DNA of 64,000 nt from Anaeramoeba flamelloides. Taxonomy: Eukaryota; Metamonada; Anaeramoebidae. Both the position numbers and the translations under genes were made by a program. Of the stretch, positions 8,966 to 23,300 are shown in pieces. Every line of letters starts with the position of its first letter. Positions within the stretch are counted from its first letter, which is position 1. A model generated the notes under the pieces. It made no database searches, was not told where the DNA came from, and saw only the letters and a list, made by a program, of their open reading frames with translations. The stretch spans positions 2,976,001 to 3,040,000 of the forward strand of contig JANTQA010000021.1 of assembly GCA_027625915.1 (NCBI GenBank), read 5' to 3'.

Positions 8966-11900
8966 ATGAGCAAATTCTTTCGAAAAAAAGAAGGAAAAGA
9001 AGCAAAAGAAGTTAGCCTTGGTGCTGACACAATCAATGAAATTAATGATGAGTTGACCAAATTCCAAACGCAATATCGAAAATTAAAGCACAAACAGCAA
9101 ATGGTCATGTCGAAGGATCTTACAACAAATCTCAAAATGAAACTAAAAGGAGCACAGGAGCGTGTTCGAAACAAAATTCTCGAGATTGAAACTTTAAAAC
9201 AAGAGTACAACGAGTCGAGTGAGGAATTGGAAAGATTAAAAAAAGAAAACCAAGAAGATCTTGAAAAAAAAATGAGCAAAAAAGATCGAAAGGCAATTGC
9301 AAATTTAAAAGAAAGGATTGAAAGACACAAAACTTCAATCAAACGATTGGAAGAGAACACCGAATCGATCAAATTACAAGAAAAATTGAATGAAGAGCAA
9401 ATCGAATTAAAGCAATTAAGTGCCCAAAACAATAAGCTGCGAATCCAGTTTAACAAAAGAAAGGAGGAACACAACCAGCTGGAACAAGAAATCCAAAAGC
9501 AAACGTTCCTAATGAGTGGATCTGAAAAGGATCTCGAAGAGCTCAAGGATCGGCTATATAAAAAAAACCAACAAGAGATTAAAAACCTGAAAGTGGAATT
9601 AAATAAACAGGAATTTGAGCTTCGGAAATTAAGAAAACTTGAAGAGTCGAAAAGCAATGTCACTTTACAGCAAAAGCTTGTTAGGTTAAAGATGCAATTA
9701 GAGAAAAAAACAGAAGAAAACAAATCTTTGGAACGCCAATTAAGCAAATTCAAATTGTTAAATAACTATTCAGACGAAACCGAAACGGGCCTTGGAACAG
9801 ATCACACGAACTTGTCAGATCTTAATACAATTTCAGGAACAGAATCAGACGTAAGTCGAAATATTTTTTTGTTTTTGGTTTTTAACATTTTTTGTTTTTT
9901 GTTTTCTTATCTTTGTCGTGACTTTATTTTTGATAAATTTTGACACAAGCTCACTGATTTTGCTTCGAAAAAAAGATGGTTTAAAAATGCTTTCGATCAA
10001 TTAAAATAATTTCCGTTGTTTGACAATACACAAGTAGAAACATGCTGTCTCTATTTTGAAAGTTTTTTTGAATTTTATTGTTAAAGATCGAATGTTAAAA
10101 AAACATTTAGTCTGATAAAGAGAGAATTTTGAAGTGACTAAATTTGTGTCTTCGACTATTTGTTGCAAAATAAATTTAACAAAATTTTCATTCAGCTTTT
10201 CCAAAAAACTGTTTTTATTATCTTTTAACATTTCAAAATTTTAATTCTGTAAAACAAGTTTAAATTATTAATTGGTACCCTTTTAGGATTCTAGACTTTG
10301 GCAATTTGGGTATTTTTGGGAATATTTCAAACATTTATAAAAGAAGATTTTTTGTAACATATACCCCTTTTTTAAAAGATATAACATTTTAAACTTAATC
10401 GGATTCTATGCTAATCTTGTACCCATATACTTTAATACCCTCATTCCTAACACCCCCGCTACTTCATTGTCTTGAAAAAATTATTTAATGAAAAGTAAAA
10501 AATTAGAGTATAACCAGATTTTTAAGGCTTAAAAATATGAAATATAATAAGTTAAAACAAGAAAGATAATGAATCAAAATGAACATTTTCAAAAACAAGT
10601 TCTTATTTCCTCAATTCAAATAATTTTAATCAAAATATAAATCATTTTTTATCTTTTAAGATTAAAAGTAATAAAAAAAGGTTACCCGTCCAAAATTTTT
10701 ATTCTGCTTAGAAATTAAATACTAGGGAGAAATCTAACAATTTTTGGGAAAAATTTTATCGAATAAATTAATCGTTTCCAAAAACAAAAAAAAAAAAAAA
10801 AAAACAATAATGTTTATTTAAAAAAAATTCACAAAAAATAAACTGTTTAAAAATGTTTAAAATATATGAAAAATATGTCTAAACAGAAAATTAATTTTGT
10901 TACAAGATTATTTATCAAAATAATAAAATGATAAATTAAAGTGATTTTTAAAAAAATGGAAACGTAAAGTATTAAGAGGAAACTACAAAATGTTTAGAAA
11001 TCTGAAATATGACAAAATTAGAAACACTTTTGAAAACCTTATATCTCCACTCTTTTAAAATAGCTGTAGTATTACTTTTTTAAATTTGATTAAAATTATA
11101 TTGAAATATGCAAAATTAAAAAACATAATGCAATAGGATCAAAAACAACAAAAAAAAAATAATTTAATTCAAAATAATCTTACTTAATTATCTAATAATT
11201 ATTTACATTATAAATTCTTTGAATATTGAATTTTAATTAAAAAAATAATTGCTAAATAAATTTATATAGAAATCGATGAAAGATGATCAAATAACAATTA
11301 AAAGTGATAATTCTATTGAAGATTTCACCCGATCTTACCAGTATTCAAACGATGAAAAAACAAAAAGTTCCTTTGGCAGCGAATTGAATGACAAATTAAA
11401 AGTGATATCTGAAGAAGAAGGGGAAATCAGTGATATGTCTTTAAGCAATAAGGATTCTATATCCGATAAACAACAAACAATGACAGAAGATATTTCTGAT
11501 AGTCAAAATATTGATCAAGATGTAAATAATGAAAACAAATATGATATCAAATCCATTGATGTATTGTTTACAATACCAACCGCCGTAGAATATTTCAAAG
11601 AATTTTTATGTGAGCAATTGAATCAAGAAAATATTTTATTTTTTTTGGAAGTAAAGGAATTTAAAAATTCTTTTCAAAATGAAAAAGTAAGAGAATAATT
11701 TTTTCTTTCTTTATTTTTATTATTTTTAACAGACACTTTACATTTAATCCCATTTTCACAAAACACCAAAAACAATTCTATTTCAATTCTATTCTAATTA
11801 TGAACTCAATTTAATTTACTTCTTTTGAAAATCCCAATTTTACTAATTCAAGTATTTTTAATGCTAAATTATTCGATTTTTTTAATACTTTTCGTGAACA

Positions 11901-14289
11901 TTAATATTAATAATTCAAAATAAAAAAAAAAAAAAAAAAAAAAATACACTTTTATTCAAATTCTTTCAGTTTTGAAAATTAAAAAATTTTTGTGTATAAA
12001 AAAAAAAAAAAAAAAAGAAATTTCTTTTTAAACCCTTCAAAATCTCACAAAAGACAAGAAATCTTTCAAAACGATAAAGTGAGTAAGGTTAAAAAAAAAT
12101 TAAATTTATTGGGAATTATCTAAAAATTGAAAAATATCCAATTATAAAAAAAAAAAATTTTTTTCGAAAAGATGGTGAAAGAAAATATTCTTTTCTGTTG
12201 TGTTTACTTTATTTATTATTTTATTGTACTTAACCTTTTTAAACAATAATTTCTTAAACATAAATTTATTTTATTTACTTTTTTTAATTAAATAATTAAT
12301 CTCTTAATAAATAAATAATTAGAAAACTATGAAAGCATCAAAAAAAATTTATAATAAATATATAAAACCCGGCTCCTTATTTGAAGTTAATATCGATTAT
12401 TCCAACAGACAAGAAATTATAGAACTTATACAAAACAAAAAAATTAGTTTAGATATGTTTGATCAAGCACAAGAAATTGTATTTCGCCACATGGAAAATA
12501 ATTCCTTTTCGCAATTTCAAAAATCCAAACTTTATAAAAAATTAATTCGCAAATTAAAAACAGACACTGGATTTAAGTTTTCGCAAACCCAAAAAAAGGC
12601 AATTATGGTCTCTAGAAAAAAAGTTCTCACGGCTCTCAATGTAGATTTTAAATTCAAAGGCAATACTAGAAATTGCTATTTAGTTTCTACAAAGCTAATG
12701 GAAATTTTAATTGCGATATTTACTTCACATTATTCTATTAGCTCAAAGCAAATCGATTTTAATCAAATTTCTCAATCAATCCCCTTCCATAGATTTGTTG
12801 CCGCAACTGCAGAATTACAAAAAGTATGGTTATTTTGAATTTCTTTTTACTTTTTCTTTCATGTTTTTTTTTTTTCATTTTATATTCTTTTTTTTTTTTT
12901 TTTTATATACGTTTCTTTTATTATTAGAAATTTTGAATGGGTTACAAATTCCTCTCAATAGTTATTTTTAATTTGATATGGAAAATATTTTTGTTATCTG
13001 ATAATGAATTTTTCAAAATTTTCATCTTTTTCCAAAATCTACAATTTTAAAAAAATGTAGCGCTTTCGAAAAAAAAAATCAAATCTATTAAAGGAATAAA
13101 TCACAAAAAAATGAGATTTCAACTCAAAATACTATAAATATGTGAAAAGTCTTTTTATATATTTTGAAAATTTAGTTTGTGATTTCAAATAGTCAATATT
13201 TTACACAGGCCAAATTAAGTTCTCAATGAAAATATTATTTGAGTATTATTAACTTTCAAATTTTATTTTCAAACTAATTGTATTTTTGATAAACGAAACC
13301 AAATAGGTAGATATAATTTAATGAAAATTTGTAATTTGGCTCTTTAAAAAATCGAATATATTGTAATTTTAAAATTCAAAAGCAACAACAGAGAATTCGT
13401 AAAAAAAAAAATTTTTTTTTATGTTTTCTCTCTAAAAATTAGAAATTAATTGTTTGAATTTTTTTACATTTAAAAGTATCCCAAAAATTTTGAAAAAAAA
13501 GCTGTTTTAAAATTTATAGAAAAATCAAAATATTATTATCTAAGCAAAAAAAAAAGGAATTTATCTAATTTTTTTTCATTTTTGGTAAGGAACCAAACCA
13601 TTTCATTTATTTTTATTTTTTTATGATCTCTGTATCTATTAATCTCTGTATCTATCCGCTATATATATATATATATATATATATAAGCTTAATTTCAAAA
13701 ATAGAGGCAGATTTTTCATCGGAAAAAATTTTGTTTAATTGTTTTTTTTTTTTTAATAATAATGTATTTTACTAAAGTGTTTAGAGATAATAACCAATAT
13801 AGATTAATAAATAAAAATATAGTATAACCATTTTATTTTTTGAAAGACAAATCAAAAAAGAAAAAAAATAATAATAAAAAAGTTTGGGACTAATTTTGAA
13901 ATTTGGCATATATATATTACAATTTCTTTTGCATTTTTTATTTAATTTTAAAGAGTAATTTTGAAATAAAATTTTTACTTTTTTTTCCCAAAATTTAATA
14001 AAAATGTTAATTTTGATAACATCGTTTGGATAAATAATCATAACCTGATAATTATCATTCAGTTAATCCATCATAAAAACATATATTAAAATAATTCAGA
14101 TCATTAAATTTCGCCCTTTTTTTTCAAAGTGAAAAATTTTCTTTTGAATAGTTAATACTTCTATATTCTTCAAAATAACAAAAATGCCAATTTTTTTTTT
14201 ATTCAATAATTCATTTCTCAATTATTTGGAAACTTTCATATTTAATATTTGAGAACAAATATATATACATATATATTTATATACATATA

Positions 14290-14332
<43 letters not shown>

Positions 14333-16495
14333 AAAGATTTAATATTATTAGAAAACGCAATTAAGTTTAAAATGCTTCTAATGACTGTGCTTATTCTTAT
14401 CTAGACACTCTTTAAATTAGAAGTACGTATTCAGCCACTTCCTCAATCTCTATTTCACAGATAAAGTGTTCTCAAAAACTTTATCTATAACAATAAATCC
14501 AATTAAATTTAATTTTTTTTATAATTATCATTTTTTTTCAAAAGATTAAATACTCTTATCGATGAATTTAAATCAAATCTTCAAAAGAGACCACAAAAAA
14601 AAAAATTCGCATTAATTTTCTTTTTATCAATAAATAAATATTCTGGGTTAAAAAATGTATTTTATGAAGCATGGAAACGCGATATTTTACCACGATTAAA
14701 ACTCTTAGTAGAAAATCAATTTAATTTATTTTCAAAATCAACCCAAACCTAAAATCTTCTATTTTTCAATAATACAAAGTTTATCATTTTCAAAATACCC
14801 TGTATTACTAATTTAGAATTGACAAAACACCAAAATTACTGAACTGACTTTTGTGAAAAATAATAATCAAAAAGTTATCAAAATCTGAGATTAAGATTTC
14901 TGTGATTTACTTTTTCAAAAAGCATAAAAAATATTATGAATTCTTTACAACTTTTAGAATATTACTCTTTAAAGATTTTGGGTGTTTTTTTTTGTTTAAA
15001 ATTTTAAGGACCGTCAATATAAGCCAACTTGTTAAAAGATTAACAAAAAATTATTTTTTTTTTTTTTTTGAGCTTATTATGAAAACTTTTTTAAAGTTCA
15101 AGTTTTGTAGATCATCATTACTTTTTTCAAATTTAATGATCTAATTTCAAACAAATTAATTCATAAAGTGATTTTGTTAAATTTTTCGAAAAAATGAATT
15201 AATATTTCCAATACACTTCCCCTTTTGTCTTTTGATTTTGAACAAAGAAGAGTCTTATATTTTGAGAAAAGATCAAAAAAGGATTCTAGAACTTTCACAT
15301 TCATTTTATTTTTAAGGCCACGTAAATTTCTTCTACTTTGAGTTTTCTCATCTTTTTTTCAATGAAGTCATTTTGGAACTTTAACCTTAGATTTGATATC
15401 TTTTGTTTTATAGAGTAATTCCATTAAAAAAAAATTTGTTATTGGGATTCAATTTAAACTTTTCTATTGAAAAAACACTTTCTAAAATGGAAAAGTAACA
15501 GATTTTAAATTTATTCGGAGTAAAATTAAAATCAAGTTAGCCGAATTATATATAACTTAATCTGATTTAATGTGTTCTTTTTAGTTATTTTGTGAGTTTT
15601 TCTTTTAATATCAAACCTGCAAATAGGAAAAAATATTTAATTTTTAAAATTTGTACCAAAAAAAAATTTAAAAAAAAAAAAAATTGTAAAGTATCTTTAA
15701 AATCTTAATAACAATTTTTTATTTGACATAATTTTTATTTAATATTTTTAATTAAATCTTATCATTAATATTTTTAATTAGGTTAAATTGCAATTTTTAC
15801 GGGAAGAACAAACATTGCCATTTTTTTTAAATATTTATAATATTTTATTACTACACGCTGCAATTATAAATGGCATCCCACCCGATAGAAATACACTTCG
15901 AAACTTTTTAAAAGAATCAAAATACTCAATCGGCGGCTTAAAATTTTCTCTTAATGATATTAGGGATGGAATTTTACGAAGCAACAAAGACAAAAAAGCC
16001 AATAATTATTTTAAACAGGGCGATCCAAGATCAAAATATTGTGTTAAGAAATTGATACCAAAAATTCATTTTTCATTAATCTCTCTAACTTCTTGTAGAT
16101 CCGTAATACAGACTTATTATAAAGAAAAAGTTCATCAACAAATGAAAAATTCTGCGAGATTACAATTGCCTAAAATGATTTCTTTTAAAAAAAATGGATT
16201 AATCCTTCCGAAATTATTTCAAATTTATTCTAAGGATTTTGGTGGTAGTGCCAGTAAAGCCATTGAATGGATTTCTCAATTTTTGACAGGTCCTAAATTG
16301 AAAAAGATCCAAAATGTTGATTTAGGTAACATTAAATACGGTGAAGAAACAATTGGGGTACCTGTTTTTTTAATAGACACAATGAGTCCCGTTAAAAAAA
16401 AATGGGGTAAAAAAAAGCATTCATCTGAACAAAACAACAACGACATCAAAAGTAATGACAACAAAGATGATGATATTGAAAAAAAAGAAAATTAA
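8966..16495 (+). CDS. Coiled-coil, RGS and DUF547 protein
   Basis: Four exons in phase 0: 8966-9850, 11270-11686, 12323-12823, 15782-16495; 838 residues. Residues 1-285 are a charged coiled coil. 296-389 is an acidic Ser-rich linker. 390-512 is an RGS domain, the fold that speeds GTP hydrolysis by G-alpha subunits: VEYFKEFLCEQLNQENILFF, then IKPGSLFEVNI and LDMFDQAQEIVFRHMENNSF match the family core. Exons 3-4 encode DUF547: PFFLNIYNILLLHA, YSIGGLKFSLNDIRDGILR and DPRSKY are its signature blocks. The C-terminal tail is Asn/Asp/Lys-rich. Splices use GTAAGT, GTAAGA and GTATGG donors. Both domains are interrupted by introns and read continuously across them, which supports the model. ATG 8966 opens the long frame; no acceptor with a pyrimidine tract precedes it. 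Likely role is heterotrimeric G-protein signalling; DUF547 chemistry is unknown to me. Confidence 0.9.
9990..10170 (+). repeat. Partial copy of dispersed repeat D
   Basis: Lies in intron 1 of the RGS gene. TATTGTTAAAG.TCGAATGTTAA, TTAGTCTGATAAAGA and TCGAAGTGACTAAAT-type blocks match 38870-38985 at moderate identity in the same orientation. Confidence 0.6.
13662..13907 (+). mobile_element. MITE family B, copy 2, beside a (TA)n tract
   Basis: The element proper is 13686-13907, with ends AGCTTAATTTCAAAAATAGA and ...TTTTGAAATTTGGC. It is preceded by (TA)n at about 13662-13685 and followed by TATATATA. The interior TAATGTATTTTACTAAAGTG is shared with the copy at 56066. It lies in intron 3 of the RGS-DUF547 gene. 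Confidence 0.85.
14262..14326. repeat. (TA)n microsatellite in intron 3 of the RGS gene
   Basis: Imperfect ATATATACATATATATTTATA units followed by a pure TA run. The rest of this 2958-bp intron (12824-15781) is A/T homopolymers with no further exon seen. Confidence 0.9.
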
Positions 16496-19068
16496 TTTTA
16501 TTTTCAGATAAAAAAATAATCTTATCATACACAAATCAATAAAATTCTAACAAAAAAAATAAAAAAAAATACAGTAATTTTGTAATTTGAATAAATATCA
16601 AATAATTAAATTTTTATTTTTTGTTATATTTTTTACAACTTTTTTATAGAGTTAATAATTAAGAGTAATAGTAGAAATGAAGATGTGCAATATTTATAAA
16701 AATTTAATTGATTGATTCAATAGGTGTAATATAGACTCTTTTTCAAATAAAAGGGATCATAAAATTTCAAGAATTATTCATAATTGAATCAAATTACTTG
16801 TAGTATCATTCTAAAATATAAGAAACTCTTTTAAAATATTAAAAAACACTCAACTGAATATTTAAAACTCATTAAAACAAAACAATAAAAATTAAAATGC
16901 AATATTTTACAAATTGGTGTACCCTTTTATTTGTAATGATAAATCTCGTTTTGGAAATTGTGTGGGAAAAAAATAATAAAATAAATAAAAACTGTTGAAC
17001 AAGGCGAATTGGGAAAAAGTTCTTTACATTTTGTTGATAACTTTTTCCACATCAAACATTTGTTCTTTAAAGCCTCATTTTCAATATAAATCGTAATCCA
17101 TCTGGGTATTTTGTTGGAATTATTTTTTTCTTTATTTTCTCTTTTCTTTGTTCTATACATTAATCCAATAATGGTCTTTCTTAATTCCTATATCTAGCTC
17201 ATTCGAAATCAAACTTTTTCTTTTTCCATTTTTATACTGGTAGATTATTTCCGAATTGGTTTCTTCTTATCTTGTTTTTTTTTTTATTTCCAAACTGTTC
17301 ATATACATAAATAAAAAATCAAAAATTAAAAAAATATATAATTAAAATGAAAATGACTAATAAGTAATTATCTTATCAACAATAAAATTCAACAGTATTA
17401 ATAATTTGGGATATGTGTTCTTTTGTTTGAAAGTGAATTTATTTATACTTACAACCATTTCCACTTTTAAGACATAAAGTTTCAACGTGATTTTATGTAC
17501 AAAATCAATCCCAAATTAAGTGCCGAGTTATTACGGTGAAATTTTTATTTCTGAAATGGAAAAAAACTTTTTAGTAATTTTTGTGAGACCCTAAAACCAA
17601 TCAAAAACCAACCGACCTATGATGCACGATTGATCTCCAAAAATCAACAATTAAAAAAGATGAATTTTTAGAAAAAAAGAGCCAAAGAATTACACTCAAT
17701 TTCCAATTTGAATGATTGTGAATTAAAATTTTGAAAACAAATATATTAGTTTTGAAGTATAGTTCTTTAGCACTTTTTGAGATATCGGTGATTTTTTCTC
17801 TTTTTTTATAATTTTTCAAATGAGTTATTTTTATTGTAAAAATATTACCTAATCCTTAATTAGTCAAATTAAGAGAGTTACAAAATAACCACAAATCAGA
17901 TTAAATCGAATTAAATTAATTACAAACTTCAAGAAAGTATTCTGTTTCAAATTAAAGAAATTTACTCATTCGGAAATAGAAAATGAGAAGGGAAAGTAAT
18001 TTTATTTTTTAAATTTTGATTTTTTTGATTTGTGAACTCTTTAAAACTTATTTTTCTATGTTGAATTTTTGTCACAGAGATCCGATATTTTTTTTTGTTA
18101 TTTGAATTTTGTCAATCAAATGAAGGGATATTTCATAATACTCTTTTTGGTATAAGGTCACCCTTCGAGTGTGTTGGGTATTCACAGTAAATGACTAGAC
18201 CCTTAAGAAAAAAATTCTAAATTTATTAAAATAATTTGTTTAAAAAAAATTATTAAAAAAATGTACTTTTATTTGAAATATTTTTATAGATCTAATTTCT
18301 TTGAAAATTTGTGTATTAAAAAAATAACTCTCTATATAATAAGGATTTATTGTATATTCAATATAGAATTTTTGAAAAGATTTTTTAGAATAATAAATAT
18401 TTAAATCCGTAGTAACCCCTCCCCAATTAAAAAAAAAAAAAAAAATAGTAACCATTGTAAAGATTGTTGACTAAGATACCTGTCTTGTTTCAATATTATT
18501 AAATCTTGCAAATTTATAATTATAAAAATAAAATCAAAATTTTGTCGTCGTTATTTGACTTTTATCAATTAGTAATATATTTATCAATTTATTTTTAACC
18601 AAATAATAACTCCCTATTACTTTTCCGTTTAGACTTTAAAAAACAAATAGAACTAACGAAAAAAAAAAAAGGGAAAAGAATAGAAAAATTTACAAACTTA
18701 AAATAGTTAAAGGCAAATAAAAGTTTTATAAAACCTTTTGATATTTTAAAAAAGTATTTTTTTTTAGTTTATCACCTATAGATCAATAAAGAATATTAAA
18801 TTATCTATTTATGTTTTTTTTGAACAATAATCAATTAAATCATCAAGATTTTAGAAAATAAATCATAACCAAGGGAAATATTTTTATGGGATCTATCATA
18901 GTAAATGACAATCAGCTTCAATAAACTTAAAGCCACTTGTTATAAAAACTGCAAATAGTTGAGTTACTTTTGAATTTCAGATATAATTTCCAGGAAATGT
19001 TGTTTTAAATTAAAATATTTGTTCTTTAATTTGTTGAATAATTTTTATTTTATTTTATTTTTTCTTTA
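16496..19068. other. Spacer with one weak minus-strand ORF
   Basis: Mostly A/T runs. At 17160-16927 (-) an open frame reads MYRTKKRENKEKN...PRWITIYIENEALKN... and contains WKKLSTKCKELFPNS. It is not low-complexity, but no family is recognised. Upstream on that strand another frame (NGKRKSLISNELDIGIKK) also looks protein-like, so this may be a decayed gene or transposase. A second minus ORF at 17819-17601 is equally unassigned. Confidence 0.35.
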
Positions 19069-19070
19069 TA

Positions 19071-19210
19071 TAGTCAGTTTCAAATTTAATGGACAAACTT
19101 TCAACGAAATTTAAGGTAAGAAAAAATTCCAAATTTTGTGCTTTAATTTGAGATTTTTATTGTGCCTTAAATTTGATTGAAATTTTGTGCCTTAAAAGTG
19201 AAACTAACTG
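19071..19210. mobile_element. MITE family F, copy 1
   Basis: 140 bp flanked by TA (19069-19070, 19211-19212). Left end TAGTCAGTTTCA...; right end, complemented, CAGTTAGTTTCACTTTTAAG. The arms extend about 45 bp each, including AAATTTAAGG on both sides, so the whole element is nearly a hairpin. CAGT ends with a TA target resemble pogo-type Tc1/mariner elements. Copy 2 is at 55701. Confidence 0.75.
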
Positions 19211-19212
19211 TA

Positions 19213-20353
19213 CCGAAATACAAAAATCCACTTAAATAGAAAATAAAAAAACAAATATATAAGGCAAAAAAGTCATTAAGAAAAATTAAACAAATCTGAC
19301 CAAACTTAAAAAAAAATTATGTAAAATATTAAACAATCAATCAAATACAACCTGAAATGAAAAATTAAAATTATGATTCAAACATAAATAAAAAAATTTT
19401 AAATAAAAGACAAGTTTTTGTGATTAAGTTTGTTTGTATTCTTTATCTGGTCTATTTTTTTTTTCTGAGAATTTTTTTATATTTTATTGACTTTTTAAAA
19501 TTGCAAATTTGAATAATCTTATTATGATCTAATTATTGTGTATTTTTGCCTGATTCAATGTTTTATCATGAAAAAAATACCTGGCACATAAAAAAATTTC
19601 TTTTTAAATGGAAAGTAATATGAGTTAGTTCAAAAACAATTTTTAAAAAATGAAAAAAAAAATAAAACAATAAATAAAAGATTAAAAATAAACAATGACC
19701 AAACTTCATTTTTTTTTTTCAATATATCTATATTTAACTTATAAGTATTATTATATTGTTTATTATATTGTTTTAAATGTTGTACATTTTTGATAACAAA
19801 AATTATTTTTAGTCATCAAATAAATTTATAATTAAACTATTTATTTTTTTTCAATGTCACTGAAATTATTTGAATGTCAATTGAACAAATGATTATTTAT
19901 TATTAAAAAATATTAATTAATTTTGTTGAATTGAATCTTTGTAATAATAATAACATTAATTAACAAAAGAGAGATATAATACGATTATTCAAGTTACAAA
20001 TAATTTTTTTATTTTTAAAAGATAATTCTAGAATCTTGTAGATTCAAAATTGATGAAAATAACCAAATTTTGATCAGAGTCATCAAAAAATATAATTGAT
20101 AGTGTCAACCTTAAAATAAAAAAAATGAATAAAAAGAAATAATTTTCAATTTCAAGCCAACCACAACAAAAAACAATCGAGTTGAAAAATGTTTTCTTGG
20201 TTCATTTTTTAAACTGGGGTTTTAAAAATTGGTGCTTGAAAGTTTCTTGTTTAAATTATTTAATCTACTCTCCCCAATAAACAAATTTTGAAAATCAAAA
20301 ATCATTTTTTTGTTTTTTTTAATAAATTGTTTTGCAATAAAGACAAAAACACT
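19213..20353. other. Upstream region of the RasGAP gene
   Basis: A/T-rich with no ORF. The last about 200 bp before ATG 20354 are richer in C and mixed sequence (CCACAACAAAAAACAATCGAG) and probably hold the promoter and 5' UTR. Confidence 0.45.
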
Positions 20354-23300
20354 ATGAGTGAGGAATCAAACTTGGAATTACTTTTAGATCTTATAAAAAA
20401 ACACCCCCAAACAGAACATTTTCTTAAATCCTTACAGAAAGAAAAAGAAAAATTAGTTGGAGAAGAGATCTTAACAATTTTTATCAATTTCCAATTAGAA
20501 AAACTGGAAACAGGGAAAAAAATCACAAATTTTGATAATGACTTTAAGGTACCTTTGTTTTTTTTCACTTTGAAAAACATTTCTTTTTTTTATTTTCTTT
20601 CTTTTTCTTTTCGAAACAAAAAATCCCTTTATTGATCTTAAAATTTCTCTTTTATAATTTTGTCAAATCAATTAAACGATCAGGACTGTTCTGTTTTGGC
20701 ATACTTTTTACATAGTTTAACAAACAATTCGGAATTCCTTAATGTGTTTGAAAAGCAATCACTAATTGAACGTTCCAAACTGTTCATCAAGGTTTTGGAA
20801 GATTTTCAATTTTCATTTCCTCTATGTTCAGTTAAGGACATTACAGAAGGGAATTCTACAAAAATTCTCGAACTAATTTCAAATATTTGTCTTGACTATT
20901 TTTCTGAATTGGTAAGTATTTCTCTCTTATTTTTTTTTCTATTTCACAACAAAAACAAGACAAAAAAAAACAAAACAAGACAAAAAAAGAAAATTTTTTT
21001 CATTTTTTTTTGACGGAATCAATAATACCTCTTTGAAATTGAAAAAGAAATCTGACCAAAAGTCCGTTTAGGTTTTAAATAAAAAAACAAAATCTCTAAA
21101 AGGGTTACCAAGTAATTTTGTGAATTCATTTGAAAGAATAATTTTTTTTGGATTTTTGACCCAAAAGCTTTTAATTTAATTAGAAGATGGATTTTTTTGA
21201 TTTTACTTTAATCAAAAGCCCATGAAATTTTTGTCAAACGAATTTCTCAATTACCAGTGCCACTCCTCACCAAATAAATTTAACAAAATGAATTACTATA
21301 ATTTCTTTTTTCTTATTAGGAAAGTAAAACAAAGATGGAAGAAAATGTTCAACAGATCGAAAAACAAATCCAAGCAGAAGAAAAAGAACTTTCTGATTTA
21401 AAAAAAGAATGCTCTTTACTTTCAGAAACTTTTCAAAAAGAAGAAGATCTAGCAAAGTATTTAAAAACAGGAGATATTTTTGATTTTACGAACCAAACAG
21501 AAAGTTTAATCAAAATTAGCTCACAACTAAAATCAAGTTTACTTGGAACACTAAAAGTTATATCACAAAATTTTGTTTCCGAAGATGAAAATATCAAATT
21601 GTATTTCCAAAAAATTTTAAAAGCATCTAATAAGCAAGTAAAGGTAAGTATCTACTTTATTTATTGAGATTTTTTTTTTTTTTTTTTTACCTTCTTGTTG
21701 TTTTTTTTCTGAATTTAATTCAAATATTTTGAACGTCACATTAACGAGAGATCCATAAGTAGCTTTAAAAAAAGTTAGAAAAAGTCTAATTTGTGTTTAT
21801 TACTGAAAAATTCTAAAAAATCTTCAAAAATTTTCGAGTTAAAGCCTCGTTTTGTGAATTTTTAAAACTCACTTGAAAAAAGAATATTTTATTCTATTAA
21901 ATTCAAAGAATTCATAAAAATCGATTGATTTTTGAAATGTTCTTTGGAATGAAATGTTTTGAAACTATAGTTTTCAAGTTGAAAAAATGGAAATTGAATT
22001 AAAATGTCTTTTTACATTTTTTTGAATTTATCAATAATAAAGAGTATTGAGAACTGTATTTAATTAAAGCAGAGTTCTAACCATTCTGGAAAAAAAACTA
22101 TAAAAGAAAAAAAATTGTCAAATCCATTTTAATTGCAAAATGGTAGTGAAAATGAAATATTTGTAAAATAATTTTCTACCTATTTTTTCGCTGATCAATA
22201 AATATATCTGAAACTCAAATTTCTAAAACTGGATTAATACCCATTGCTGAACTCTAAAGCCAATTCCAAATGAATAGGAAAATCATATCAAAAAAAAATC
22301 TAAAAAAAGTCAATTTTACTAATGTTTATACTGAAAATCCTCAAATTTTAGAAAATTGAACATTCTTAAATTTTGGTTTCATTTGATGTTTCGAATTCTA
22401 TTTTAATTCTAAAAATCAATCTACTTTTTGAACTTGGTTTTTGTTTTAAATAAAGGAAGAAAAATTCTTATCAAAAAATATTTGAAAATGATAACTTTCA
22501 CAACTATTTTGCAATTAAAATCAATTTTACAACTTTTTTCCATTTTTCATTTTTTTTCCAGAATGGTAAAAAGAATAAAGTGTAAAATTTTTTGTTTCTC
22601 AACAAAACAATTTTATTTAAAGATAAAATACTATTTTTATCCCTATTAAATTATTTGCTTGAAAATTTATTTAATTTCCTATCAATTTCAAGATATTAAC
22701 ATATTCTCAATAAATTCGATTTTTATATCTTTTGTTTTCACCTAATACTGATATTTTGATGTATTTGTACTACTAAAATCATTGAGTTTACATTTTATAA
22801 AAAGTAATTATTTAAATAATTCCTAATTTTTCCTTACATTAATTATTTTGATTATAGATCTTTATATTGTTTGGATCAATGCCGTTCCTGACACTATTGA
22901 ATCATTTTGGAAAAAAATACTTTTTTAACAATTTTAAAAATATCGCCACCTATCAACAAAAAAAAATATTTGAGGTTGTATAATCAACAGGTTAGAAATT
23001 GTTGAATTTTGTTTTTTAAGATTTCCAGATTTTTGTTTATCTTTTCCGTTTGCTTTGGTTACCATTTACAATTCGTTTTTTTCTGTTGTTGTTTAATTTT
23101 TGGATTTGGGAGAAAATGTTGAATCAAAAAAAAATAATTTCATCAAAAATGTTAAAAAATGTAATTTTATTATTTTTTTAGCAATTGTTGAGCAATAACT
23201 ATTTGAATTTTAGATCAAAGAGTCAAATTTTCAAACATTAAAAGCATTTTTCGAGGCTATGAAAAATTGTTAATTCTGAAAAAATAAATTGATATTTGAT

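Noticed and set aside
8953-9753. 266-residue minus-strand frame opposite RGS exon 1
   Set aside because: Ser/Phe/Leu-rich complement of a charged coiled coil; no motif of its own.
19084-19125. Apparent first exon MDKLSTKFK followed by GTAAGA
   Set aside because: The bases are the left arm of MITE F; the same sequence recurs in its right arm and in the copy at 55701.
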